64,000 bases of DNA, taken from assembly GCA_018388625.1 (NCBI GenBank), contig CP074402.1, forward strand, positions 4,960,001-5,024,000. Reading direction: 5' to 3'. The DNA comes from Nocardiopsis eucommiae. Its GTDB lineage: Bacteria; Actinomycetota; Actinomycetes; Streptosporangiales; Streptosporangiaceae. Under the pieces are notes generated by a model. The model ran no database searches and was not told where the DNA came from. It saw nothing but the letters and a program-made list of their open reading frames with translations. Both the position numbers and the translations under genes were made by a program. Positions within the stretch are counted from its first letter, which is position 1, and every line of letters begins with the position of its first letter. This document shows, one piece after another, positions 1 through 8,291 of this stretch.

Positions 1-696
1 CTCTCTCGACACGTCGTCGGTGGACGCCATCCGAATGGTGTAGGTGGCGCTTCGCTGCCTCACCACGATCACGTAGCTCGATTCCGGGCCTTCCTCGAGG
101 GAACTGTAGTAGTAATACGACTCGTCCCCCAGATCTCCGGGACCGGAATCCGTTACCCTAAGATCCGAACCCTCGATCTCAGAGCGCTTTTCAACGAGAT
201 CACGCGAGGCCAGATCGTCACGATCCTCCTCAGGGGAATGGATGATCGCTCTATACGAGAAATCGAACTCCCAGGGAACCACGTACGAACCCATGGGTGT
301 TAGCTGGCCTCCACAGGAATCCGAGCGCACGAGGTCTCCGTCCACCAAACTCCCTCCGGAGACGGAGGTGTCCTCGTATTGCCCAATCTCATGCTCAAAG
401 GTCAGATTGACGTCAGGAATCGTGCGCAGCGTGCGTCCGCAGAGATCGAACTTGTCGTCGAGGAACTCCTCACGCGGTTTGACACTCTGATCCGCGATGG
501 GAACCGGGTTGTCGCCGGTCGCAAGGCCGCTGGATGCTGTGCCCAGCACCAGGCCCAACACCCCGACAATGGCGCCGAAGACGCCGAAGGCAGCGAAGGT
601 ACCGCACCCGAAGACCGTGAGGGCCGCCTTCCAACCGTGCAGGCCCTTCTTCGCTGGTCTTCCGCGCTTCGCGTCCTTCTCCTGGGTGTCCGCCAC
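1..696 (-). CDS. Membrane-anchored protein of the conjugation locus, partial at window edge
   Basis: I do not recognise the family. The gene starts with GTG at 696, two bases after the stop of the NlpC/P60 gene, so it is the next gene of the same operon, and it runs off the left edge. It has 232 visible codons. A basic N-terminus (TQEKDAKRGRPAKKG) is followed by one hydrophobic segment at about residues 25-52 (FGAIVGVLGLVLG). The rest is polar, looks extracytoplasmic and contains two cysteines (FDLCGRT, SDSCGG) that could form a disulfide. The topology is that of a single-pass protein with an outside domain. The position suggests an accessory part of the secretion channel; that role is inference only. 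Confidence 0.6.
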   Translation of the reverse strand, partial: MADTQEKDAKRGRPAKKGLHGWKAALTVFGCGTFAAFGVFGAIVGVLGLVLGTASSGLATGDNPVPIADQSVKPREEFLDDKFDLCGRTLRTIPDVNLTFEHEIGQYEDTSVSGGSLVDGDLVRSDSCGGQLTPMGSYVVPWEFDFSYRAIIHSPEEDRDDLASRDLVEKRSEIEGSDLRVTDSGPGDLGDESYYYYSSLEEGPESSYVIVVRQRSATYTIRMASTDDVSRE

Positions 697-698
697 GG

Positions 699-1869
699 TT
701 ACGCCTGCGCCTCCAGCTGAGCCTTCACTTCGGGGTGCTCAAGCGGACGAGTGAACCCCACGATGTCCGCACGATTGGGGTCATCGTACTCGCGTACCGC
801 GATCGGACCACAGTTGGTGCACCAGGCCTCGACCATCAAACCGTCCCCGATCACCATTCCCATGTGGCCCGGCCCCGGCGGCTCTCCGGCCCGGGTCACG
901 TCAAAGAAGACCAGGTCCCCGGGTTGCTCCTCGCCCTGAGGGACTTCCGGGCCGAAGCCCCACTGGTCCTGCGAAACCCGTGGGACCGTCACCCCGATGC
1001 TTTCGTAGGCCTTCATCGTCAGTCCGGAACAGTCGTACCCGTCCGGTCCGGTGCCGCCCCAGATATAGGGCTTGCCGCGCTGGTCGAGGGCCCAGTCCAC
1101 GACCGCCTGCGTCAGGTCGTCAGGCGCCTGGCCGATCGGCACCCCGTCCTCGTCCAACTCGCAGAGCACCGCGGTCCGGATGGAGTCGGACGTGTTGAAG
1201 TCGCCGTCCGCGTACCGTTCCGCCCACTCCAGCACGTCGTCCACGTACCACCAGGCACGGTTGTAGCCGAAGATCGCCTGGCGGACGTCGTCCTCGAGGC
1301 CGTGCGCCAGAAGGTAGTCGGCGGCGGCCGGGATGGCGTCGGCCGGATCGTAGACGTTGACGACGCCGTCGTCGTTGCCGTCCACCCCGTAGCCCAGCTC
1401 GGGCCGCTCGTCGACCGGCTGGATCGGCTCACCGCCCCAGCTGTTCCCCGCCGCAGACCCGTCCAGCGATCCGAACTGCATGGGACCGGAGGCCCCCAGT
1501 CGTTGTGGCCCTCGGTGATCCCCGGCCCCTCCCAGCGCCCGTGGTGGGACTCCACCTGCCCGATGCCCGCGAGGATGTTCCACGGAACCCCCGGTCCTCG
1601 CCCGCCTCCTTGTACAGCTCCAGGTAGTTCTCCGGGATGGTGTCCATCGCGTAGGCGCTGCTGTCCGGTTGGTCGGCGTCGGCGTTGGGGGCGCACACGA
1701 CGCCGGAGGCCAACCAGGAACCCACCTGGGTGTTGTTGGTGAGCGCCGGGATCACCATCAGGGTCAGGAGGACCAGGCCAGCCACACCGACGGCCGCCAG
1801 GACCGCGACCCTGGTCAGGCAGGAACCCGTTCGTTCGTTCGGGGTCGCGGTACGGAGAGCGGAGATCAC
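699..1869 (-). CDS. Bifunctional cell-wall hydrolase: lytic transglycosylase plus NlpC/P60 (TcpG/VirB1-like)
   Basis: Probably opens peptidoglycan for the conjugation channel. After repair it has 390 residues. An N-terminal membrane segment lies at about 18-44. A lytic transglycosylase domain follows with the likely catalytic glutamate (Glu107, in GQVESHHGRW) and the family motif GPMQF near 129. An NlpC/P60 domain occupies about 260-375 with Cys282 (GYDCSG) and His337 (GPGHMGM). Two frameshifts lie in G5 runs (1588-1592 and 1493-1497); adding one base to each joins all motifs and gives 391 codons exactly. The GTG start at 1869 lies 4 bases after the stop of the upstream gene. The two-enzyme layout matches hydrolases of Gram-positive conjugative elements such as TcpG and Tn916 Orf14. 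Confidence 0.85.
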
Positions 1870-1873
1870 GCGT

Positions 1874-2542
1874 TCACTCCTCCCCGAACTGTCCCGCGTC
1901 GGCGGGTTGGAAGTCGAAGACCGCCCAGGTCCCGCGGTCGCGGACCAGGGTGACGGCGAAGTCTCCGAGATCCTCGTCGAACTCGGAGGCACCGGTCTCG
2001 GTGATGGACTGCGCGGTGACCACGAAGGTGATCGAGTCCGCGCCGAAGGTCCGGATCTCCTGGACCTCCGCGCGTCCCTCCGCGACGGCCTCGGCCTCGC
2101 TCATCTCCGCCCAGAAGGCGCCGACCCGGTTCGCGTCGGAGAGCACCTCCGCGTACTCGTCGGTCGACAGGGCCTCCATGGCCGCGTAGTAGGCCTCGGG
2201 ATCCTGCGCGTAGTCGATGGTCCCGTAGGCCTCGGCGAAGGCCTGTGCGGTCGCTCCCGCCGCCTGGAACTCGCCTTCGGAGAACGGGAACCAGCCGAGG
2301 ACGTCCAGGTCCTCGGCGGCGGTGGTCGGGATCGGGCTGGGCGGGACGGTGGCCAGGGCCCCCGGGTTGGAGGAGGGCGCCTCCCCCTGGGCGGCACCCG
2401 GCTCCCGGGGCGGACCACCGGGATCCTCCGCCTGGTCGTCCCCGAACCCGCCGAGGCTGAAGTAGATGCCGAAACCGGCCAGGGCGGCGATCAGGCCGAT
2501 GACGACCAGTCGCTGGGTGCGTTCGGGGATAGGGTTGGGCAT
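1874..2542 (-). CDS. Single-pass protein with VirB8-like extracytoplasmic domain
   Basis: 222 residues. A short cytoplasmic N-terminus is followed by one membrane helix at about 10-30 (LVVIGLIAALAGFGIYFSLGG), a proline-rich linker to about 70, and a compact acidic C-terminal domain with alternating helices and strands (FAEAYGTIDYA, ITFVVTAQSIT, WAVFDFQPA). This layout is typical of NTF2-like or VirB8-like transfer proteins, although I cannot name a family with certainty. It sits between the VirB6-like gene and the wall hydrolase on the same strand with short gaps, so it is very likely one operon and part of the channel. The ATG at 2542 is the only sensible start. It is intact. Confidence 0.72.
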   Translation of the reverse strand: MPNPIPERTQRLVVIGLIAALAGFGIYFSLGGFGDDQAEDPGGPPREPGAAQGEAPSSNPGALATVPPSPIPTTAAEDLDVLGWFPFSEGEFQAAGATAQAFAEAYGTIDYAQDPEAYYAAMEALSTDEYAEVLSDANRVGAFWAEMSEAEAVAEGRAEVQEIRTFGADSITFVVTAQSITETGASEFDEDLGDFAVTLVRDRGTWAVFDFQPADAGQFGEE

Positions 2543-2579
2543 GGTGGTCGGTTGCCTTGTCGTCTGCTCTGTGACCGGG

Positions 2580-4924
2580 TCACTGGTCGTCGTTCAGCCA
2601 GAAGGGGACGTCGCGCTTGCGGTCCCGGGTGCTGGAGGGGCCGCCCTCCCCCAGAACGGGGTGATGGGGGCGTTGTCCTTGCTCTTCCCGGAACCGGTCA
2701 GCCAGCCGCCCTCACCATCGCCTCGTCGGCCACGGTCGGCGGGGGCCGGACGCGCGGGCCGCTGCGGGGCGGGGCGCTCGCGCTTCTCCTTCGGCCCACC
2801 CCAACGCGAACTCCGGCCGCCGAGGTTCCCCTGGGCAGGGGTGTCCTCGCGCCCGTTGAAGATGCCCCGCCCGGTGCTAGGCTCGGCGCGGTCCGCGCTG
2901 GCCGCACGTGAGTTGCTGGATCCGCCACCGAACATGCCCCCACCGGAGCGGGAGTCGGAGCCACCACCGTCGTTGCGGTTGGCACCACCGCCTCCGCCGC
3001 CGGTACCGAAGACGGCGGCCCAGCCGCTGTCCCCGGTTCCGGTGTAGCCGCCGGCGGGCCGGGGCGGGATCGCTCCGCCGCCGCCAGCTGCCCCAGCACC
3101 TCCGCCTCCCCTCCGGAGAGACTCGGTGCCTGGTCACTATTGCGGGAACCGGTGGTCGGGCGCGGGGCACCGCCCCCACCGCTCCGACTGACGTTGAGCG
3201 GCGGAGCGTTGTCGTTGCCCCGGACCCGCCCGTAGCCGCCGACTCCCCGAACGCGAGCGCCCTCGGCACGGGTGTTGCCGCCCTCGGGAACCTCCTCCGC
3301 CGTTTCGGTGGCCCCCGGCGTGACGCCCCCACCCGCGGGAACACCCGCCGCCGCGCCAGCGATCACGCCGCCCCGGCGGCGGCCCCAGTTCTGCGTCTTG
3401 AGGTAGGCGACCGGGGGAGCACCATTGCACTCTTGTCCAGGGCCTGGCTGCGAGCTGCGTCGGTCACGATGCGCGAGGTGAACGTGTTCGCGTTGACCGA
3501 GGCGAAGAGGTAGGCGAACGTCTTCCGGTAGATGAAGAGCGCCAGGGTGAACAGAGCGAGCAGGATCATCTGCAGGCCCCACCCGAGCGGTGTCGACATG
3601 ACCATTCCGTAGCTCATCACCAACAGGGCGATCAACAGAACCACGAAGATCTGCTTGAGCAGGAACCCAACCATGAGTTCCACCCACCTGAGCAGCACCA
3701 TCCGACCGTATCCGGGATGAATACCAATCAGCAGGAATATGGGAGCCAGCATGAAGAGCAGCATGAAAGCGATCTTCAGAACGATGAGGGCGACCGATCC
3801 GGCGAGAATCAACCCCCGGCGAACAACGAGGCAAACAGCGCCAGCGTCGCCACCCCCATGCGACTTCCCTGATCATCACCCGCGAAGAGCGGGTACACAC
3901 TGGCGTAGTTCTCCTGTATGTCGGAGGAAATCTCCTCATAGCTCTCTTGCTTTTCAGCGACGAGAGCAGCAGCATCCAGGTCACCGTCAGCGATTTGCTG
4001 TTGCTCGATCCTACTGATCGCCTGTGCGGCGAGCAGGTCCTCCGCGTGCAGCTCAGCGGCATTGATCGCCATATCGTCGTTACCGAACTGTCCGGCCATC
4101 CAGGGCTGGCAGACCAGGCTCGACCACATCATGTCGGCGTTCCGACGGACCTGGAAATCAGCCTCGGATTCCCAGGAAGCCCTTTCTGGGGGCGCTGCTC
4201 CAACGGGGCAGGAGACCGCCGACGCACCGTAGGGGACCTGTCCGACCGCGCTCGTCACCAACTGGGTTCCCGAGTTGACAAGCGAACTACCCATACCCAT
4301 GACCTGGCTCGGGTTGATCAGAATCCACATTCCGAGCGCAGTGGCCGCCACCATCCACAGGGACGACTCAAGCGTGAGCGTCATCCTCTTACGGATGAGG
4401 CCGTACCAACCCAGCCAGATCGCGCCCAGGATCACCACGGTCGGGATGAGAGGTCGCCAGACACCTTCCCTCAGCGCGATGATCACGCTCTCGACGGTGC
4501 TGGTGAAGCTGGACAGAAGACCATCCGAAGTGGCCGCCTGGTAGACGGTGATGGTCGACTGGTTGATGGTCTTCGACAGGTCCCAGGCGGAGTTCGCGAT
4601 GGTCGCCTGTGCGCCCAGACCCATCTTGTCCACACAGGACTCGGTGATCATGTGCCACTGCTGACCGGCGGTCCCGTACTGGCCGTACATGCTGGCATCA
4701 GGCGGAAGGCCGTCCGTAGCACCTTCCACTGACGACTGCGACTGCGGCGGCACCAGGAGACCGTCCGAGCCGCTGCCCGCGGACTCCGGGAGCGGGGCCG
4801 GGTTGCCCGCGCACATGGGGTTCGCCTGCGCGGAGCTCAGTGGGATGAGGATGAGTCCGCACAGCATCAGGAACGTCATCAGGATGCGTCGCCAACCCCG
4901 CCGGTGGACGTGCTGATGCCTCAT
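2580..4924 (-). CDS. VirB6/TrbL/TcpH-like polytopic channel protein
   Basis: Likely inner-membrane core of the transfer channel. After repair it has 782 residues. It begins with a signal sequence (ending LSSAQA, about residue 34), followed by a cysteine-containing outside loop, helices at about 150-225 (IPTVVILGAIWLGWYGLI), a soluble loop rich in acidic helices, and a second hydrophobic block (IAFMLLFMLAPIFLLIGI; IFVVLLIALLVMSYGMV). The tail is a Gly/Asn/Ser/Arg-rich, probably disordered region ending in PFWLNDDQ. Four frameshifts (near 3818, 3414, 3065 and 2652) each need one G or C; 2,345 bases plus 4 gives 783 codons. The ATG at 4924 has an AGGAG about 9 bases upstream. First gene of its transcription unit. 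Confidence 0.82.
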
Positions 4925-5393
4925 CTGCTGAGCTCCTGCGTCGTGGTTCGTGCGGGAAAGGTTGGCAGACACCAGGGCCTCCCGACCGCACACGCACCGC
5001 CACACCGTCCGGCGGGCGACCGCACGCGACCACAAGGCCCCCGCATGTCTTTACCCCATCCTCTATGGTGCGCCATCACCGGGTTGGGAGATGGCTGCAA
5101 CGCGACCGGTTTTTCGGTCTGTGCCCCGGAACAGGCCGGAGACACGCGACTAAATGGGGGCGATCTCCTCGTTTGCGCAGGTAACGGGCTCCCAAGGCGG
5201 GCCGTAACACCCAAAAACCTCAAGGCCACAATTTGCTCACCAGATGTGGACTATGAGGGGCGTCACAGAACCTTTCGCAGCCAAAAGTGGACATACGACA
5301 ACCAAGCGGACTGGGACCCGGTACCGTCCGCACCTTCCACAGAACCCACAGCCCCTATTGGAGAAGGACCGAAACGGAGGGCCTCGCACCGGC
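4925..5393. other. Divergent intergenic region upstream of the VirB6-like operon
   Basis: About 470 bases without a convincing gene. It lies between the VirB6-like gene (leftward) and the VOC gene (rightward) and is less GC-rich than its surroundings, with tracts such as CAAAAACCT and GGTTTTTCGG. It holds the conserved upstream motif at 5052-5090. Open frames crossing it in both directions lack a ribosome site and show no recognisable composition, so I leave them out. Confidence 0.6.
5052..5090 (-). promoter_or_regulatory. Shared transfer-locus upstream motif, copy A
   Basis: On the minus strand it reads CTCCCAACCC, 20 bases, then GATGGGGTA, with CACCATAGAGG in between. Both blocks recur with the same 20-base spacing at 19842-19880 (copy B), and a weaker version lies at 12053-12093 (copy C). 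It ends about 128 bases upstream of the VirB6-like start. It could be a promoter (CATAGA as -10) or an operator; the sequence does not decide between them. Confidence 0.6.
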
Positions 5394-5420
5394 TTGACCC
5401 TCACGCGACGTGAGGGTCAA
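5394..5420 (+). promoter_or_regulatory. Perfect MerR-type operator and promoter of the VOC gene
   Basis: Arms TTGACCCTCACG and CGTGAGGGTCAA form a perfect 12-bp inverted repeat around CGA. The left arm supplies a -35 hexamer (TTGACC). A -10-like AACGAT follows after 19 bases (5419-5424), the long spacer typical of MerR-regulated promoters. The predicted transcript start falls on or next to the ATG at 5432, so the mRNA would be leaderless. The TipA-like MerR gene at 6255-7031 is the obvious candidate regulator (inference). Confidence 0.8.
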
Positions 5421-5431
5421 CGATGATCCCC

Positions 5432-5947
5432 ATGAGCGAAACCTTCCACGCGTTCAGCGTCAGCCCCGTCCCTCCGCCCGGACCCGACACCGCGCCTCCG
5501 GAACTGTTCCGGGGCATCTACGGCATGCCGATGTTCGTCACCGTGCCCACCCACGACCTGGAGGCGTCCAAGGCGTTCTGGGTCGACGGCCTCGGGTTCT
5601 TCGACCTCTACTCGGTCCCCGGCCAGGTCGTCCACCTGCGGCGCTGGGCGTTCCAGGACGTCCTGCTCGTGCCGGGTGAGCGCCCGGAGCAGGCGTCCGC
5701 CTCGAGCGTCAGCTTCTCCTGCGTGCTGAACCAGATCGAGGACATCGTGACGGCCTGCGAGGAGCAGCGGCCCGGGTCCACGACAGGTCCGCGCCAGATG
5801 CCCTGGGGCTCGGTCGAGGTCGAGGTGACCACTCCGGAGAACGCCCGGGTGGTCATGACCGCGGCCCGCCCCTACGACCCGGAGAGCCCGGAGGCCCGGT
5901 TCCTCCGTGAGTCGGGAATCGAGGGACCCGACACCCCCGGAGCCTGA
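5432..5947 (+). CDS. VOC (glyoxalase/bleomycin-resistance fold) protein
   Basis: 171 residues of the vicinal-oxygen-chelate superfamily. The conserved opening of the first module is clear (MFVTVPTHDLEASKAFWVDG, then LGFFDLY), followed by VVHLRRWAFQDVLLVPG and a second half ending in VEVEVTTPENARVVM. Members bind metals or small molecules and include dioxygenases, glyoxalases and drug-binding proteins; the substrate cannot be read from the sequence. The start is taken at 5432 rather than the in-frame ATG at 5423, because the MerR-type promoter puts transcription initiation at 5432 and 5423 falls inside the -10 region. A strong terminator follows. It converges with the MerR gene and is probably part of the same drug- or stress-response pair. 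Confidence 0.82.
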   Translation: MSETFHAFSVSPVPPPGPDTAPPELFRGIYGMPMFVTVPTHDLEASKAFWVDGLGFFDLYSVPGQVVHLRRWAFQDVLLVPGERPEQASASSVSFSCVLNQIEDIVTACEEQRPGSTTGPRQMPWGSVEVEVTTPENARVVMTAARPYDPESPEARFLRESGIEGPDTPGA

Positions 5948-5963
5948 CGCGGGACCAGGACGA

Positions 5964-5991
5964 GGGCGTGCGGCCGATCGGCCGCACGCCC
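5964..5991 (+). terminator. Intrinsic terminator after the VOC gene
   Basis: Perfect 12-bp stem (GGGCGTGCGGCC / GGCCGCACGCCC) with loop GATC, followed by the pyrimidine-rich CTTCTTCTC. It lies 16 bases after the VOC stop. Confidence 0.88.
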
Positions 5992-6018
5992 CTTCTTCTC
6001 ATCCCTGTCTCTGAGCGC

Positions 6019-6249
6019 CTACTCCTGTTCGCGCATCACCCGGGCCATCGCCCGGTCGAACTCACCGCGGGCCAGATCCGTCCAGTCGTCCCGCTCGGCG
6101 AGGAACTCGTAGAACGCCCCGTGCACCTGGAACCCGTGCAGGTCGGCCAACTGTTGGGGATCCTCGGTGTACACCCGCTCTCCGCTGGTCGATGATGTCG
6201 CTGGCCTGACCCATCCCTCTGGGGCAGGCCCCCAGGCAAGGGCCCATCC
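6019..6249 (-). pseudogene. Possible small ORF or gene remnant downstream of the MerR gene
   Basis: The minus frame is open from 6249 to a TAG at 6019-6021. Its distal two-thirds look coding: VYTEDPQQLADLHGFQ, FYEFLAERDDW and FDRAMARVMREQE are amphipathic, charged and free of the arginine/serine bias of shadow frames. No ATG is present; the only in-frame start is GTG at 6174, giving a 51-residue product, and I see no good ribosome site. It may be a small gene with a damaged start or the remnant of a longer one. I do not recognise a family. Confidence 0.35.
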
Positions 6250-6254
6250 TCAGC

Positions 6255-7031
6255 TCACTCCCACATGACATTCTCCAGATCGATACCATGAGCCTGGGCG
6301 TTGGTGTTGATGGCGTCGCGGAGCCAGACCGCCAGGCCGGGCGCAAGACTGTCGTAGTGTGCACGGAACCCAGGGTCGTCCACGTTGGTCTGGCCCAGGA
6401 TGACCTGCATCGAGTGCGTGCAGTCGAAGTAGACACCCATCGACCCCCGGTGCCGTTCGACCAAGGTGTTCGCCTCCTGACTCCCCGGTTCGACACCGGT
6501 TCGCAGCGCGTTCGCCAGATCGGCGTTGAGTGCCGTGACCTTCTTCGCGACCTGTCGCCAGTCCTCGGCGGTTCGTCCAGCCGCGCGCTCCGCGAACTGC
6601 GCCCACTGCCGTGTATCGCCCCAGCGTTCCCGAGCCCGCGCGGACCAGGAGGGCCGCCAGTCCGCACCGAAAATGGCGAGCTGTTCCTCAGCAGACAGTA
6701 AGACCCCCACCCGCCGGGCTTCGGCCATCCGGTCCAGGGCCTCCACCATCCGGCCCAACTTCCGGATGCGTTCACGCAACCGATCCCGTTGCTGGGACAG
6801 GGTCTCCGTAGCCTCCTCGGCATCCGCCTCCAACAACTGGGCCACTCCCTCCAGGGGGACTCCGAGCTCCCGGTAAACAATCACACGTTGGATACGAGCG
6901 ATATCCGCGGCCGTATAGATCCGGTACCCGGCTGCGGAGCGCTCGCTCGGTCCGGCCAGCCCAATCTCATCCCAGTGATGCAGCGTGCGTACGGTGACCC
7001 CGACGAGTGAGGCAACCACTCCGACGGTCAT
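6255..7031 (-). CDS. MerR-family regulator with TipAS-like ligand domain
   Basis: About 258 residues from the ATG at 7031. The N-terminal winged helix is canonical MerR (VGVVASLVGVTVRTLHHWDE, GYRIYTAADIARIQ), followed by the coiled-coil dimerisation helix (about 75-115). The C-terminal half (about 120-255) matches the TipAS fold, which in TipA binds thiopeptide-type antibiotics (WAQFAERAAGRTAEDW, HYDSLAPGLAVWLRDAI). TipA-type proteins activate promoters with 19-bp spacers; such a promoter with a perfect dyad precedes the convergent VOC gene. The frame is also open upstream to 7097, but the MerR domain begins at 7031; no strong ribosome site is seen. The ligand is unknown. Confidence 0.86.
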   Translation of the reverse strand: MTVGVVASLVGVTVRTLHHWDEIGLAGPSERSAAGYRIYTAADIARIQRVIVYRELGVPLEGVAQLLEADAEEATETLSQQRDRLRERIRKLGRMVEALDRMAEARRVGVLLSAEEQLAIFGADWRPSWSARARERWGDTRQWAQFAERAAGRTAEDWRQVAKKVTALNADLANALRTGVEPGSQEANTLVERHRGSMGVYFDCTHSMQVILGQTNVDDPGFRAHYDSLAPGLAVWLRDAINTNAQAHGIDLENVMWE

Positions 7032-7608
7032 GGGCCGGCCGCTCGCCGCACCACCATTTATCGGGCTGCCCACCGACTCTCGCCCATGAATACACACTCA
7101 GGTATCCGGCTTCCTGTTCTTCTGCGTCTTCTCCACGACCAGCCCCCTTCTCACCCCTTGCGCCCCACCGCAGTTCGACAATGGGCCGCCCTCGCGCGCC
7201 TTGTATGCCCTCGACCAGACGAGCCAACCAAAGGGAGACTTCACGATGCGGCCACTCCGACACGGATAAATAAGTCGACGCACAAATCGCATTTGAATTT
7301 CCGACTTCTCGACACTCTGCCTTCTTGGGATCTGGAGCAGACAAAACTGCCTTCAAAATCGCGAATCAACCATTCCCTTAAATGACATATCATCCCGAAA
7401 ACAGATCGATGCGCCAGTTGCGCAGATCGATACCGTGCACGAACGGCACCCGCCTTGCACCATCGCGACCCCGACCCGAAAGAAATGATGAATGGCGCCG
7501 CCTCCAGAGACATACGATGAATTCACGTCCGCCGTCTTTTCGTCGCCAAATGAGGAAGTGGAAAATTTCACCGGAGCCACCAATGAGGGGGCAATTCTCT
7601 TGCATGAT
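7032..7608. other. AT-rich gene-poor patch
   Basis: About 575 bases with clearly more A/T than the rest of the window, for example CTTCAAAATCGCGAATCAAC and TTCCCTTAAATGACATATCA. Short open frames here have no ribosome site or recognisable composition. I saw no insertion-sequence ends. It looks like a transfer scar or a decayed gene. Confidence 0.5.
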
Positions 7609-8004
7609 TTAACAACCGGATGATTCACCAGCCAGCGCGCAACAAGCCGCATTAGCTGCGTCGCCACCGCCACCCGAATATTGAAACTCAGCAACTCCCC
7701 AGAACCGCTCTAAGCTTACGTTGATGAAGGCAGACTGGTACTCGACCGCGCACTGCGAAGGATTTTCGGCCTCGGTCGCAGTGATGGTGACGGGATCGAG
7801 CACACGACCTTCACCGTACTTCTGGTCCAACTCGGAGACATCCTCCGGAACCCAGAAATCGATGCTTTCAGCTGGTTCAGTTAACGCCCTGGTGAAATCG
7901 AACACGCTCGAAGGCTCAGTGTTCCCAGCCGAGCCCACCGAATCATCGGCGGAACCAGCCCCCTCAGACGGCTCGGAAGAAGAGCAGGCGGCCAGGGCGG
8001 ACAC
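7609..8004 (-). CDS. Small lipoprotein, start unresolved
   Basis: Secreted acidic lipoprotein of unknown function. A lipobox (SALAAC, lipid-modified Cys at codon 7984-7986) is followed by a Ser/Glu/Gly-rich linker and a domain of about 90 residues with PEDVSELDQKYGEGRVLDPV and a cysteine pair near the end. The listed GTG at 8004 would leave only six residues before the cysteine, too few for a signal peptide. The same frame is open up to 8079 and encodes a plausible signal core (PARLAAASLTAVSALAAC), with a GAGGAGG ribosome site at about 8065-8071, but no standard start codon follows it. Either the start is unusual or a base is wrong there. Base composition is lower in GC than in the neighbours. 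Confidence 0.6.
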   Translation of the reverse strand: MSALAACSSSEPSEGAGSADDSVGSAGNTEPSSVFDFTRALTEPAESIDFWVPEDVSELDQKYGEGRVLDPVTITATEAENPSQCAVEYQSAFINVSLERFWGVAEFQYSGGGGDAANAACCALAGESSGC

Positions 8005-8291
8005 AGCGGTCAGGCTCGCAGCAGCCAGCCGAGCAGGAGGAGTAACGCTAGCTACGGGATTGACCTCCTCGAACTTGGATTATCGCGATCTCGTTTTTAC
8101 CGCATCCCGAAGAACTACGGGAGCCTAGGCCCGACGCGGCACGCACCAAGGACGTCCCAGTGTCCGTGAAGCGCGGGAGAAACTCCGTCCGACGCTGTGG
8201 TTTCTGCTGGTGGGCGTACGTTTCTATCCGCTTTACTGGCTGTTGCCGGGTTTCGGGCTGGGCATGCTAGCCTGCGGGGCCCGTTCCGGGT

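Noticed and set aside
5052..5060. SigB-type promoter (GGGTA -10) in the shared motif
   Set aside because: GGGTAA is present in copy A but no GTTT -35 lies at the required distance.
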